DNA of 64,000 nucleotides. It comes from Clostridium disporicum (GTDB lineage: Bacteria; Bacillota; Clostridia; Clostridiales; Clostridiaceae). The stretch is taken from positions 62,001 through 126,000 of the forward strand of contig NZ_CYZX01000002.1 of NCBI RefSeq assembly GCF_001405015.1, written 5' to 3'. This document shows, one piece after another, positions 33,925 through 42,944 of this stretch. The position numbers and the translations under genes were made by a program. The stretch's first letter is position 1. The number at the start of each line of letters is the position of its first letter. Below the pieces are notes generated by a model that saw only the letters and a program-made list of their open reading frames with translations, was not told where the DNA came from and searched no databases.

Positions 33925-34017
33925 ATGAAAAAGAAGACTAGAGAAAAGTTAGTTTATATTATTTCGATATTTATGTTGGTAGCATTTATATTAGGATTAT
34001 TACCAGCACTTATATAA
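33925..34017 (+). CDS. DUF4044-type single-span membrane microprotein
   Basis: The 30-residue product begins M-K-K-K-T-R-E-K-L and continues as one hydrophobic helix of about 20 residues ending P-A-L-I. Firmicutes often have a similar lysine-start, one-helix peptide annotated as DUF4044. A GGAGTG ribosome site lies 7 bases before the ATG, and smc starts 20 bases after the stop, so it is probably the first gene of the smc operon. The function is not known. Confidence 0.7.
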   Translation: MKKKTREKLVYIISIFMLVAFILGLLPALI

Positions 34018-34036
34018 ATAGATAAGGAGTGTGCCA

Positions 34037-37000
34037 ATGTTTTTAAAGTCACTAGAAGTACGTGGATTTAAATCCTTTGCAGATAAAACAGAGCTAAACT
34101 TCAAAAAAGGAATAACTGCAGTAGTAGGACCAAATGGAAGTGGAAAAAGTAATATATCAGATGCGGTTAGATGGGTTTTAGGTGAACAAAGTGTTAAAAG
34201 CCTAAGAGGTGGAAAAATGGAGGATGTTATATTTGCAGGTACTCAATTTAGAAAACCGGTAGGACTAGCGCAAGTTTCACTTTGTTTAGATAACTCAGAT
34301 GGTTCATTACCTATTGAATATAATGAGGTAATAGTAACTAGAAGAATATTTAGATCTGGAGAGACAGAGTATCTAATAAATAAACAAAAGTGTAGATTAA
34401 AAGATATAGTAGAATTATTTATGGATACAGGTATAGGTAAAGAAGGATATTCATTAATAGGGCAAGGTAAAATAGATGCTATATTAAGTGGAAGACCTGA
34501 AGAAAGAAGAGCTTTATTCGAAGAAGCAGCAGGTATTGTTAAATATAAGGCTAGAAAAGAAGAAGCTGAAAAAAAATTAGAAAATACAGAAAATAATCTT
34601 GTAAGAATAAGAGATATAATATCAACTTACGAAGAAAGATTAGGACCTTTAAAAGAAGAAAAAGAGAAAGCTATAAAATATAAATCTTTAGCAGATGAGT
34701 TAAAGGTTAAAGAGGTCTCTTTAATAATTTATCATTTAAATAAAGTAAAAGCAGACTTAGAGATACTAGTAAAAGAAATTGAAGAAAGAGAACGTGAAAT
34801 AGGTTCAAAAAGAGAAAATATATCAAGATATAAGAGTGAAATTGTTTCTTTAGAAGAGGCTATAGAGGAAATAGAAAGAAAGAATAAAGAAGAGAGGGAA
34901 AGATATTATAGCGAAAAAGAATCTATGGCTAAAAACTCAAAAGACATAGATTTATTTAAAGAAAGAATATCTAACTTTAAAAGCCTAATAGCAAAAGAAG
35001 AAAAAGAAATAAATGATATAAGAGTTAAATTAAATGATTTAAATAAAGAAAAAGAACTTTTAGAAAAAGAGATAGATGATAAGCTTGAAGAAAGAAGACA
35101 GAAAGAACTATCAATAAGAGAAGTAGAAAGAAATATTTCGGAGAATAATAGAGATATTTCTAAAATAGAAGCAGAATTAAATAGATTAAAAGATAGTGAA
35201 TATGAATTCTTATCTAAAAACTCTGAAATAAAAAATAATATAAAATCCATAGAAAAAGATATATTAAACACAAATGAACAAAAGGAAGCTTTGGTTCTAT
35301 CTATTAATAATCTTAAGAGTAATTTAACTATTAATATAGCAACTATTGAAAAGTTAAGAGAGAATGTTTTAAAGACAAAAAATGATATAAAACTTCTTGA
35401 AGAAGGCGTAATAGAGCTTAAGAGAGAATTATCTAAAACACATAACAAGTTAAATCAAAAAGAAACTCAAATAAAAGTTCTTACAAGAAACATAAACGGT
35501 TTAGAAGCTACTCACTCCGCATTGAGTAATTTGGAGAAACATTATGAAGGATATAATAGAACTGTAAAAAATTTAATGGAACATATCTCAGATGGGAAAG
35601 TACAAAATATTGGAGATATAAAAGTATTAGGTGAAATATTTAATGTTGATAAACAATATGAAATAGCTATTGAGATTGCATTAGGTGCAGCTATTTCTAA
35701 TGTAATAACTAAAAGTGATAGAGATGCTAAGGTTTTAATTCAATATTTAAAATCAAGAAATTTAGGAAGAGCTACATTCTTGCCGCTTAACATAATAAAA
35801 GGTAAGAGGCTTAATGTTCCTGAAAATTTAAAGAAGATTGATGGATACATAGGGATAGCATCTGATTTGATAATTGTAGACAAGAATTATAAAGATATTG
35901 TTGATTATAATCTTGGTAGAACAATAATAGCAAAAGATATGGATTCAGCTTTAGTTATTTCAAAGGCTGGAAATCATAATTATAAAATTGTAACCTTAAC
36001 AGGAGAAGTTATAAATCCAGGAGGAGCCTTAACAGGAGGAAGTATCCAAGGGAAGAGTGGTAATCTTTTAGGAAGAAAAAGAGAAATAGAGGAAATTGAA
36101 GTTAAGGTAGAAAAATTAAAAGGTGAGTATAAAAAAGAAAGTGAACTTTTACAACAGATAAAAGAAGACATTAAAAAGATTGATGAAGATATAATTGATA
36201 GAAGAGAAGAAATTCATCAAAAGAATATTGATTTAACTATTTTAGATGGAGAAACAAAAAACCTTGTAATTGAAGGAGAAAAAATTAAAAAATCACTAGA
36301 ATACTCAAATGATGATTTAAAAAAGAAAGCAATATTTATTGATAGTTTAAATAAGCAATTAGAAGTAAAAAATGAAGAACTTAAATCATTAGGTATAAAG
36401 AATTTTGAAAGTAAAGAAAAAATAAAGCTTCTTGAAGAATCATATGATATTAAGAAAAGAGAATTAGATTTATTAAAAGAGAAGGCTACAGAAATGAAAA
36501 TTTCTAGAGCAACCTTAGATGAAAGCATTCAAGGTAAGAAAAATGAGTTATATTCTAAAAAAACAAATATTGCGGAAAGAGAACAGAATATAAAAAATCT
36601 TTTATGGGAAATTAATGAAAAACAAGATAATATTAAAGCTTTAGAAGATGGAATAAAAAATAAGACAGCTATAATTGAAAAAATTAATGATAATATTAGA
36701 TCTTTAGAGGAAGTTTTTAAAGAAGATGAAATTAAAAAGATTTCATATAAAGAAGAACTAAAAGTAAAAGAGACTTTAGCCAATGAAATAATAGAGGATG
36801 TAAGGGTTTTAGAAGCTGAACTAAATAAGAGAACAATTCAAAAGGTAAAATTAGATAGTGAAGAAGAGGGACTATTTAGTAGGTTAAACGGAGAAATTAA
36901 TTTAACTTTAGCAGAGGCTATGGAAATCGCTATAGAAATTGATAATATCTTAAAAGTTAAAGAAGAGATAAGTAGATTAAAAGGTAAGATAAGCGCCATA

Positions 37001-37594
37001 GGTACTGTAAATTTATCTGCAATTTTAGAATATGATGAAGTTTTAGAAAAGTATGAATTTATGTCATCTCAAGAGCTGGATTTAGAACAAGCAAAGAATG
37101 AGCTGTTAGATGTTATAAGTGAAATGACTATAAAAATGCAAAAAATGTTTAGAGAAAACTTTGAAATATTAAATGAGAACTTTGGAGAAACATTCAAAGA
37201 GTTATTTAAAGGTGGAACGGCAGAGCTTATATTAGGTGAGGGTGATGAACTAAATGCTAATATAGTCATAAATGTACAGCCACCAGGGAAAAAACTTCAA
37301 AATATAAATCTTATGTCAGGAGGAGAAAAGGTACTTTCTGCAATAGCATTATTGTTTGCTATATTAAAGATGAAGCCTACTCCATTCTGTATATTAGATG
37401 AAATTGAAGCTGCTTTAGATGATGCTAATGTATTTAGATATGCAGAGTTTTTAAAACAGTTCTCTGATAATATTCAGTTTATAGTAATAACCCATAGAAA
37501 AGGTACTATGGAAGTAAGTGATGTTATGTATGGTGTTACAATGGAGGAAAAGGGTATATCTAAAGTTGTTTCCGTAGACTTAACAGAGAATTAG
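34037..37594 (+). CDS. smc: Chromosome segregation protein SMC
   Basis: The 1185-residue ATPase compacts and segregates the chromosome together with ScpA and ScpB (not in this window). Walker A G-P-N-G-S-G-K-S-N is near 31. Long coiled-coils run at about 165-490 and 680-1010 around a hinge at about 515-670 with G-G-A-L-T-G-G-S. The signature L-M-S-G-G-E-K is near 1093, and Walker B I-L-D-E-I-E-A-A-L-D is near 1124. I use the ATG at 34037, 7 bases after AAGGAG; an in-frame GTG two codons upstream is closer to that site than is usual. ftsY follows after 10 bases. Confidence 0.96.
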   Translation: MFLKSLEVRGFKSFADKTELNFKKGITAVVGPNGSGKSNISDAVRWVLGEQSVKSLRGGKMEDVIFAGTQFRKPVGLAQVSLCLDNSDGSLPIEYNEVIVTRRIFRSGETEYLINKQKCRLKDIVELFMDTGIGKEGYSLIGQGKIDAILSGRPEERRALFEEAAGIVKYKARKEEAEKKLENTENNLVRIRDIISTYEERLGPLKEEKEKAIKYKSLADELKVKEVSLIIYHLNKVKADLEILVKEIEEREREIGSKRENISRYKSEIVSLEEAIEEIERKNKEERERYYSEKESMAKNSKDIDLFKERISNFKSLIAKEEKEINDIRVKLNDLNKEKELLEKEIDDKLEERRQKELSIREVERNISENNRDISKIEAELNRLKDSEYEFLSKNSEIKNNIKSIEKDILNTNEQKEALVLSINNLKSNLTINIATIEKLRENVLKTKNDIKLLEEGVIELKRELSKTHNKLNQKETQIKVLTRNINGLEATHSALSNLEKHYEGYNRTVKNLMEHISDGKVQNIGDIKVLGEIFNVDKQYEIAIEIALGAAISNVITKSDRDAKVLIQYLKSRNLGRATFLPLNIIKGKRLNVPENLKKIDGYIGIASDLIIVDKNYKDIVDYNLGRTIIAKDMDSALVISKAGNHNYKIVTLTGEVINPGGALTGGSIQGKSGNLLGRKREIEEIEVKVEKLKGEYKKESELLQQIKEDIKKIDEDIIDRREEIHQKNIDLTILDGETKNLVIEGEKIKKSLEYSNDDLKKKAIFIDSLNKQLEVKNEELKSLGIKNFESKEKIKLLEESYDIKKRELDLLKEKATEMKISRATLDESIQGKKNELYSKKTNIAEREQNIKNLLWEINEKQDNIKALEDGIKNKTAIIEKINDNIRSLEEVFKEDEIKKISYKEELKVKETLANEIIEDVRVLEAELNKRTIQKVKLDSEEEGLFSRLNGEINLTLAEAMEIAIEIDNILKVKEEISRLKGKISAIGTVNLSAILEYDEVLEKYEFMSSQELDLEQAKNELLDVISEMTIKMQKMFRENFEILNENFGETFKELFKGGTAELILGEGDELNANIVINVQPPGKKLQNINLMSGGEKVLSAIALLFAILKMKPTPFCILDEIEAALDDANVFRYAEFLKQFSDNIQFIVITHRKGTMEVSDVMYGVTMEEKGISKVVSVDLTEN

Positions 37595-37604
37595 GAGGAA
37601 GATT

Positions 37605-38513
37605 ATGTTTGGAAAATTATTTGATAGCTTAAAAACAGGATTAACTAAAACAAGAAATGCGTTAACGGACAAGATAAATGAAACTTTAAAACTTGCAGTA
37701 ACAATAGATGAAGATTTATATGAAGAACTTGAAGAAATTTTAATTATGGCTGACATAGGTATGGATACAACAATGGACATAATTGAAAGGCTTAAAGATA
37801 AAATAAGAAAAGAAAAGATTAATGATGTTGAAATGGTACAACCTGCTTTAAAAGAAGTTATAGCAGAGATGATGAAGGGCACTGATGAAGTAGTAGATGA
37901 GTCAGGAAAAAAAGTAGTTCTAGTTATAGGGGTTAATGGAGTAGGTAAAACTACATCAATAGGGAAATTAGCTGCTAAAAATAAGCAAGCAGGTAAGAAA
38001 GTACTATTAGCAGCGGCAGATACTTTTAGAGCTGCAGCTATTGATCAATTAGTAGTGTGGAGCGAAAGAGCAAAAGTAGATATAGTTAAGCATGGAGAGG
38101 GATCAGATCCAGCAGCGGTAGTTTTTGATGCTATTAATGCATCAAAAGCAAGAAATGTAGATTTATTAATTTGTGATACAGCAGGAAGACTTCATAATAA
38201 AAAGAACCTTATGGATGAGCTTGGAAAAATAAATAGAATTATTGAGAGAGAATATTCAGGGGTGAAAAAAGAAACTTTATTAGTTTTAGATGCTACTACA
38301 GGTCAAAATGCTGTGATTCAAGCAAAGCAATTTATGGAAGTGTGTCCTGTTGATGGTATAATATTAACTAAATTAGATGGAACTGCAAAAGGTGGAGTAG
38401 TAATTTCTATTAAAAATTCTTTAAATATACCTGTAAAATATATTGGTGTAGGTGAAGGAATAGAGGATTTACAAGAGTTCGATGCAGAAAGTTTTGTAGA
38501 AGCACTATTTTAA
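37605..38513 (+). CDS. ftsY: Signal recognition particle receptor FtsY
   Basis: The 302-residue SRP receptor GTPase docks translating ribosomes at the membrane. The N domain covers about 1-95. The GTPase motifs are G-V-N-G-V-G-K-T-T near 106-114, D-T-A-G-R near 190 and T-K-L-D near 252. The acidic N-terminal A domain of proteobacterial FtsY is absent, as is common in Firmicutes. ylxM and ffh lie about 250 bases downstream, after two terminator-like hairpins. Confidence 0.96.
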   Translation: MFGKLFDSLKTGLTKTRNALTDKINETLKLAVTIDEDLYEELEEILIMADIGMDTTMDIIERLKDKIRKEKINDVEMVQPALKEVIAEMMKGTDEVVDESGKKVVLVIGVNGVGKTTSIGKLAAKNKQAGKKVLLAAADTFRAAAIDQLVVWSERAKVDIVKHGEGSDPAAVVFDAINASKARNVDLLICDTAGRLHNKKNLMDELGKINRIIEREYSGVKKETLLVLDATTGQNAVIQAKQFMEVCPVDGIILTKLDGTAKGGVVISIKNSLNIPVKYIGVGEGIEDLQEFDAESFVEALF

Positions 38514-38533
38514 TTAAGAATTAATAGTTAATG

Positions 38534-38566
38534 ACTAAAGTCAGTGAAGACTGGCTTTAGTTTAAA
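38534..38566 (+). terminator. First terminator-like hairpin after ftsY
   Basis: An 11-bp stem (38534-38544 with 38551-38561, one G-T pair) closes a six-base loop and is followed by a mixed AT run. Confidence 0.65.
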
Positions 38567-38633
38567 TAAAATAAAAAATTAAATTTTAAAATAAATTTGT
38601 AACATTAAATTTAGTTGGATTAGTGAATGAAAT

Positions 38634-38663
38634 GCTAGTAAAATAGCTATTTTAGCGTTTTTA
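38634..38663 (+). terminator. Second terminator-like hairpin before ylxM
   Basis: TAAAATAGCTATTTTA (38639-38654) is a perfect 16-base palindrome inside a GCTA...AGC frame and is followed by GTTTTT. It could stop residual readthrough from ftsY. Confidence 0.5.
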
Positions 38664-38706
38664 AATATGAGAGAAAACATTAGTAAAAAGTGTTAAGTAA
38701 AAATAC

Positions 38707-38735
38707 TTGACACATATAAATACTTCTGTTAAAAT
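38707..38735 (+). promoter_or_regulatory. Promoter of the ylxM-ffh operon
   Basis: A consensus TTGACA at 38707-38712 and TAAAAT at 38730-38735 are spaced by 17 bases, 25 bases before the ylxM ATG. Confidence 0.8.
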
Positions 38736-38759
38736 CTCATATGTGGGTAAGGTGATTAC

Positions 38760-39089
38760 ATGGAAGATAGGGTTGAGATTTCTTTATTAATGGATCTATA
38801 TGGTGCATTATTAACAGAGAAACAATATAGTATTATGGATTTATATTATAATGAAGATTTATCTTTAGCTGAAATTGCTGAATTAAATCAAACGAGCCGA
38901 CAAGCAATCCATGACCTTATTAAAAGATGCTATAAACAATTTCTAACTTATGAAGGTAAATTGATGTTGCTAAAAAAGTCGTTAGAAAGAGAAAAAAAGA
39001 TAGCTTCACTTTTAGATGATATTGATATGAAATATTCTATTGACAAAATAGATTATGATAGGTATAAAGAGATTCTAGAAGAGCTATAA
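38760..39089 (+). CDS. ylxM: YlxM-family (UPF0122) helix-turn-helix protein, SRP-associated
   Basis: The 109-residue protein has a sigma-70 region-4-like helix-turn-helix: Y-Y-N-E-D-L-S-L-A-E-I-A near 29-40 and S-R-Q-A-I-H-D near 47. Family members are encoded before ffh and modulate SRP in streptococci; a DNA-binding role is also proposed. ffh starts 20 bases after the stop. Confidence 0.9.
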   Translation: MEDRVEISLLMDLYGALLTEKQYSIMDLYYNEDLSLAEIAELNQTSRQAIHDLIKRCYKQFLTYEGKLMLLKKSLEREKKIASLLDDIDMKYSIDKIDYDRYKEILEEL

Positions 39090-39109
39090 AGGCATATTAG
39101 GAGGTTAAC

Positions 39110-40459
39110 ATGGCTTTTGAAGGATTAGGCGAAAAGCTACAAAGTACGTTTAAGAAGCTTAGAGGTAAAGGTAAAATAACTGAAAAAGATATTAAAGAAG
39201 CCATGAGGGAAGTAAAGCTTGCATTATTAGAAGCTGATGTTAATTTTAAAGTGGTAAAAACTTTTGTTAAGAATGTTAGTGAAAAATGTGTTGGTAGTGA
39301 AGTTTTAGAAAGCTTGACACCTGCTCAGCAAGTTATTAAGATAGTTAATGATGAACTTACTGATCTTATGGGTGGTAGTGAGAGCAAATTAGAATTTGCA
39401 AGCGTAGGACCTACAGTAATTATGTTAGTAGGGCTACAAGGTGCAGGTAAAACTACAATGTGTGGTAAGCTGGCACTACAATTAAGAAAGAATCACAACA
39501 AGAAACCACTTTTGGTAGCTTGTGATATATATAGACCAGCAGCGATTAAGCAATTAGAAGTTGTTGGGAAGCAAATTGATGTTCCAGTATTTCAAATGGG
39601 TGATAAAGTAAGTGCAGTAGAAATAGCAACTGAAGGTATAAAGCACGCAAGAGAAAATGGAAATAATGTAGTGATTATTGATACGGCTGGTAGACTTCAT
39701 ATTGATGAGGCTCTAATGACTGAACTAGAAGATGTAAAAAAAGCTGTAAATCCATCAGAGATTTTGCTTGTAGTTGACTCTATGACAGGACAAGATGCTG
39801 TAAATGTTGCAGAAAACTTTAATAATTCTTTAGATTTAACTGGTGTTATTTTAACTAAGTTAGACGGAGATACTAGAGGTGGAGCTGCACTTTCAATAAG
39901 ACATATGACATCTAAACCAATTAAATTTATTGGTGTAGGTGAAAAAATGAGCGATTTTGAAGTATTCCATCCAGATAGAATGGCTTCAAGAATTTTAGGA
40001 ATGGGAGATGTTCTTTCATTAATAGAAAAAGCCCAAGAAGCAATTGATGAAAAAGAGGCTAAGGAACTTGGCCAAAAGATGATGGAGAATGATTTTACTT
40101 ATGATGACTATTTAACTGCTATGGAGCAGATGAAAAAATTAGGTTCATTAAGTAAAATTATGGAGATGATACCAGGTGTTCCAAAAGAAATGAAGGATAT
40201 TGACTTTGATGCTAGTGAGAAACAACTAGGAAGAGTTAAAGCAATTATATATTCAATGACTCCAAAGGAAAGAAAAAATCCTAAATTGTTAGCTGGTTCT
40301 TCTTCAAGAAAGAAGAGAATAGCTAAAGGATCAGGAACATCACTTCAAGAAGTTAACAAACTTATAAAAGGTCATGAAATGATGAGAAAGCAAATGAAGC
40401 AGATGAAATCATTGACTAAAAGGTCTAAAAAAGGACTGTTTGGCAAATTGCCTTTTTAA
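39110..40459 (+). CDS. ffh: Signal recognition particle protein Ffh
   Basis: The 449-residue GTPase binds signal sequences together with the 4.5S/6S RNA. Walker A G-L-Q-G-A-G-K-T-T is near 107, D-T-A-G-R near 190, and T-K-L-D-G-D near 247. The methionine-rich M domain (about 300-449) holds the RNA-binding helix, with S-G-T near 408, and ends with a basic tail. It is the partner of FtsY at 37605. rpsP follows after 41 bases. Confidence 0.97.
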   Translation: MAFEGLGEKLQSTFKKLRGKGKITEKDIKEAMREVKLALLEADVNFKVVKTFVKNVSEKCVGSEVLESLTPAQQVIKIVNDELTDLMGGSESKLEFASVGPTVIMLVGLQGAGKTTMCGKLALQLRKNHNKKPLLVACDIYRPAAIKQLEVVGKQIDVPVFQMGDKVSAVEIATEGIKHARENGNNVVIIDTAGRLHIDEALMTELEDVKKAVNPSEILLVVDSMTGQDAVNVAENFNNSLDLTGVILTKLDGDTRGGAALSIRHMTSKPIKFIGVGEKMSDFEVFHPDRMASRILGMGDVLSLIEKAQEAIDEKEAKELGQKMMENDFTYDDYLTAMEQMKKLGSLSKIMEMIPGVPKEMKDIDFDASEKQLGRVKAIIYSMTPKERKNPKLLAGSSSRKKRIAKGSGTSLQEVNKLIKGHEMMRKQMKQMKSLTKRSKKGLFGKLPF

Positions 40460-40500
40460 GTTGAGATAAATTTTAATCCTTTAAAGGAGGTGAAATAAAC

Positions 40501-40746
40501 ATGGCAGTAAAAATCAGATTAAGAAGAATGGGTGCTAAAAAAGCTCCTTTCTACAGAGTTGTTGTTGCTGATTCAAGAAGCCCAAGAGATGGAAGATTCA
40601 TCGAAGAAATCGGGTACTACAATCCAATAACAGAACCTGCAGAAATCAAGATTGATGAAGAAAAAGCTACAAAATGGATAAAGAATGGTGCTCAACCTAC
40701 AGACGTAGTTAAGAGACTTTTCGATAAAGCTGGTCTTAACAAGTAA
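40501..40746 (+). CDS. rpsP: 30S ribosomal protein S16
   Basis: The 81-residue ribosomal protein shows K-I-R-L-R-R-M-G at the start, [12 protein letters not shown] near 15 and Y-N-P near 39. AAGGAGGTG precedes the ATG. The codon choice is clearly biased to C-ending forms, as in other strongly expressed genes. It starts the rpsP-khpA-rimM-trmD-rplS cluster. Confidence 0.97.
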   Translation: MAVKIRLRRMGAKKAPFYRVVVADSRSPRDGRFIEEIGYYNPITEPAEIKIDEEKATKWIKNGAQPTDVVKRLFDKAGLNK

Positions 40747-40751
40747 TTTTT

Positions 40752-40790
40752 AGGAGGTGAAGTCTGGTGTTAGTTTAACATCAGAGCCTA
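40752..40790 (+). promoter_or_regulatory. khpA ribosome-binding region with a hairpin between Shine-Dalgarno and start codon
   Basis: AGGAGGT at 40752-40758 is 32 bases before the khpA ATG, far outside the normal range. Between them 40763-40771 and 40777-40785 form a 9-bp stem (one G-T pair) with a five-base loop. When it folds, only 9 unpaired bases remain between the Shine-Dalgarno and the ATG. A GTG at 40767 inside the stem could open a three-codon frame (GTG-TTA-GTT-TAA). Confidence 0.65.
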
Positions 40791-41030
40791 ATGAAAGAAT
40801 TAGTAGAAGTAATCGCTAAGTCATTAGTTGATAATCCTAATGAAGTTCATGTAAATGAAGTTCAAGGAGAGCAATCATTAATTCTTCAATTGAAGGTTGC
40901 TCCTGAAGATATGGGTAAGGTTATCGGTAAACAAGGTAGAGTAGCTAAAGCTATTCGAACTGTAGTAAAAGCCGCAGCATTAAACGAAGAAAAAAAAGTA
41001 GCAGTTGAAATTATCGATGCAAAGAGTTAG
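40791..41030 (+). CDS. khpA: KH-domain RNA-binding protein KhpA
   Basis: The 79-residue protein is one KH domain with the G-x-x-G loop in V-I-G-K-Q-G-R-V-A near 45. KhpA pairs with KhpB (Jag) and binds many RNAs; in pneumococcus it affects cell division. It lies between rpsP and rimM, as in all Firmicutes I know. The ATG at 40791 is the only possible start after the in-frame stop at 40776; its ribosome site is unusually distant (see the leader entry). A terminator stem overlaps its stop codon. Confidence 0.93.
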   Translation: MKELVEVIAKSLVDNPNEVHVNEVQGEQSLILQLKVAPEDMGKVIGKQGRVAKAIRTVVKAAALNEEKKVAVEIIDAKS

Positions 41031-41051
41031 GATTTTCCTAGCTCTTTTTTT
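41021..41051 (+). terminator. Terminator overlapping the khpA stop
   Basis: A 12-bp stem (41021-41032 with 41036-41047, one G-T pair) has a three-base loop, and a T run follows. Confidence 0.88.
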
Positions 41052-41059
41052 ATTAATCT

Positions 41060-41088
41060 TTGATATTTTATAAAAAGTTTGATATAAC
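41060..41088 (+). promoter_or_regulatory. Promoter of rimM-trmD
   Basis: TTGATA at 41060-41065 and TATAAC at 41083-41088 are spaced by 17 bases. The start lies just after the khpA terminator, so rimM has its own transcript. Confidence 0.7.
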
Positions 41089-41132
41089 TAATAGATGAAG
41101 ATAGAAAAATAGATAAAACAGGAGTGAAAATA

Positions 41133-41630
41133 GTGAGCGAAGTATTAAAGGTAGGAAAAATAGTAAATACTCATGGTTTAAAAGGTGAAGTTAAAGTTAT
41201 GGCTTTAACTGATGATCAACGTAGATTTGATGATTTAGATTATGTTTTAATAGATAATAAAGAAGTAAAGATAGAGAGTTGTAAATATCAAAAAGATAGA
41301 GTTATTGTTAAACTTGAAGGAGTTAATAAAGTAGAAGAAGCTGAAAAGTTGAAAAATAAATTTATGGAAATTCCAAGAGAATTTGCTGTAGAGTTAGATG
41401 AAGATTGTTACTTTCTAGCAGATTTAAGAGAGTGTACTGTGTTTGATACAGATGGAAAAGAAATTGGTGAAGTATATGATATAATTCAAACAAAGAATAA
41501 CGATGTATATTGGATTAGAAAGCCAAAAGAAGTTTTGATACCAGCATTAAAAGATATAGTGACAGAGATAAATATAGATGATAGAAGAATTATCATTAGA
41601 CCTATAGGAGAATGGATGGATGAAGATTAA
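41133..41630 (+). CDS. rimM: Ribosome maturation factor RimM
   Basis: The 165-residue protein helps assemble the head of the 30S subunit by binding S19. The start [15 protein letters not shown] is typical, and the C-terminal PRC-barrel part contains V-L-I-P-A-L near 134. I use the GTG at 41133, 8 bases after AGGAG; an in-frame GTG at 41124 lies within that site. The 3' end overlaps trmD by 11 bases. Confidence 0.94.
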   Translation: MSEVLKVGKIVNTHGLKGEVKVMALTDDQRRFDDLDYVLIDNKEVKIESCKYQKDRVIVKLEGVNKVEEAEKLKNKFMEIPREFAVELDEDCYFLADLRECTVFDTDGKEIGEVYDIIQTKNNDVYWIRKPKEVLIPALKDIVTEINIDDRRIIIRPIGEWMDED

Positions 41631-42333
41631 TATTCTTACTTTATTTCCTGAGATGTTTGATATTTTTAATCATAGTATTGTAGGAAAAGCAAGAGAGAAA
41701 AACTTGATTAGCATTGAAGCAACTAATATAAGAGATTATACTTTAAATAAGCATAAAAAAGTAGATGATTATCCTTATGGTGGTGGAGCTGGAATGGTTA
41801 TGTCTGCACAACCAGTAGTAGATTCTATAAGGGCGGTAAAGAAAAATAATAAAGGTAAAGTCATATTTTTAGGGCCAAGAGGTAAAACTTTTGATCAGAA
41901 AATGGCTGAAGAATTATCAAAAGAAGATGAACTTATATTTTTATGTGGACATTATGAAGGAATAGATCAACGAGCTTTTAAGGAAGTTGATATGGAAATT
42001 TCTTTAGGTGATTTTGTTTTGACTGGAGGAGAGATGGCTGCAATTCCAGTTATTGATTCAATTTTAAGACTTGTGCCAGGAGTTTTAAATAAAGAAGAAA
42101 GCCATCAAGATGAATCTTTTTCTGATGGATTATTAGAATATCCTCAGTATACAAGGCCTGAAATTTTTGAAGATGAACGAGTTCCAGATGTATTATTATC
42201 TGGACATCATGAAAATATAAGAAAGTGGAGAAGACTTCAATCTTTGTTGGTAACTAAGGAGAGAAGAAGTGATTTATTTAAAAAAATCACTCTAAGTAAA
42301 GAGGATATAAAATTATTAAATAGCAAAAAATAA
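41620..42333 (+). CDS. trmD: tRNA (guanine-N1-)-methyltransferase TrmD
   Basis: The 237-residue SPOUT enzyme methylates G37 of tRNAs and prevents frameshifting. Typical segments are L-F-P-E-M-F near 7, P-Y-G-G-G-A-G-M near 51, H-Y-E-G-I-D-Q-R near 108 and [11 protein letters not shown] near 128. It starts inside the end of rimM, giving translational coupling. A new promoter and leader precede the next gene, rplS. Confidence 0.97.
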   Translation: MKINILTLFPEMFDIFNHSIVGKAREKNLISIEATNIRDYTLNKHKKVDDYPYGGGAGMVMSAQPVVDSIRAVKKNNKGKVIFLGPRGKTFDQKMAEELSKEDELIFLCGHYEGIDQRAFKEVDMEISLGDFVLTGGEMAAIPVIDSILRLVPGVLNKEESHQDESFSDGLLEYPQYTRPEIFEDERVPDVLLSGHHENIRKWRRLQSLLVTKERRSDLFKKITLSKEDIKLLNSKK

Positions 42334-42337
42334 TAGC

Positions 42338-42366
42338 TTGAAATATAATTATACTTATGTTAGAAT
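42338..42366 (+). promoter_or_regulatory. Promoter of rplS
   Basis: TTGAAA at 42338-42343 and TAGAAT at 42361-42366 are spaced by 17 bases. The leader to the ATG is about 74 bases. Confidence 0.7.
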
Positions 42367-42372
42367 ATGTTT

Positions 42373-42436
42373 TGTGCTAGTACGGGCGGTCCTCTGTCAA
42401 AATATTTGTTAAGAACGTCAATTTATCATTTAGGAG
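42373..42436 (+). promoter_or_regulatory. Candidate L19 ribosomal-protein leader
   Basis: The short leader between the rplS promoter and its ribosome site contains GTGCTAGTAC and a G-C-rich GGGCGGTCCTC segment, rare in this AT-rich genome. Firmicutes have a known L19 leader family at exactly this place that is thought to mediate autoregulation by L19. The position fits well; the structural match was not computed. Confidence 0.5.
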
Positions 42437-42446
42437 GGAATGCACA

Positions 42447-42797
42447 ATGAACGAAATTTTAAGAGCTATAGAAGCAGAACAAATCAGAACTGACTTACCT
42501 AACTTTAGAGTTGGAGACAACGTTAAAGTTCACGTAAAAGTTAAAGAAGGAAACAGAGAAAGAATCCAAGTATTCGAAGGAACTGTTATCAAAAAGCAAA
42601 ACGGTGGTTTAAGAGAAACTTTCACAGTTAGAAGAGTTGCTTACGGTGTTGGAGTTGAAAGAACTTTCCCAATGAACGCACCAATCATCGAAAAGATGGA
42701 AATCACTAGAAGAGGTAAAGTTAGAAGAGCTAAGTTATTCTACTTAAGAGATAGAGTAGGTAAGGCTGCTAAAGTTAAGGAATTATTAACTAGATAA
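42447..42797 (+). CDS. rplS: 50S ribosomal protein L19
   Basis: The 116-residue protein sits at the 30S-50S interface. F-R-V-G-D-N-V-K-V at 21-29, R-I-Q-V-F-E-G near 39, and F-T-V-R-R near 58 are characteristic, as are R-R-A-K-L-F-Y-L-R near 93. AGGAGGG precedes the ATG, and codons are strongly biased to C-ending forms. A strong terminator ends the transcript at 42818-42846. Confidence 0.97.
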   Translation: MNEILRAIEAEQIRTDLPNFRVGDNVKVHVKVKEGNRERIQVFEGTVIKKQNGGLRETFTVRRVAYGVGVERTFPMNAPIIEKMEITRRGKVRRAKLFYLRDRVGKAAKVKELLTR

Positions 42798-42817
42798 TTT
42801 AAGTTAATAAAGATATT

Positions 42818-42846
42818 AAGGGACTTAGTATTAAGTCCCTTTTTCT
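42818..42846 (+). terminator. Terminator after rplS
   Basis: AAGGGACTTA pairs with TAAGTCCCTT over a small loop, followed by T residues. Confidence 0.9.
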
Positions 42847-42944
42847 TGTAATAAAATACTTTTATATGTCAAGAATAGAGATAGGAGTATTAAAAAAGTA
42901 AATTGCAGTTAAATTTATGCATATTTAAGGAAGAGGTGTAGAAT

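Noticed and set aside
34906..35448. 180-codon open frame on the minus strand inside smc
   Set aside because: It is the mirror of the charged coiled-coil coding region; the product is a low-complexity Ser/Leu/Phe string with no ribosome site.
40480..40492. Palindrome CCTTTAAAGG over the rpsP ribosome site
   Set aside because: It has no loop, so it cannot form a stable hairpin in one RNA molecule.
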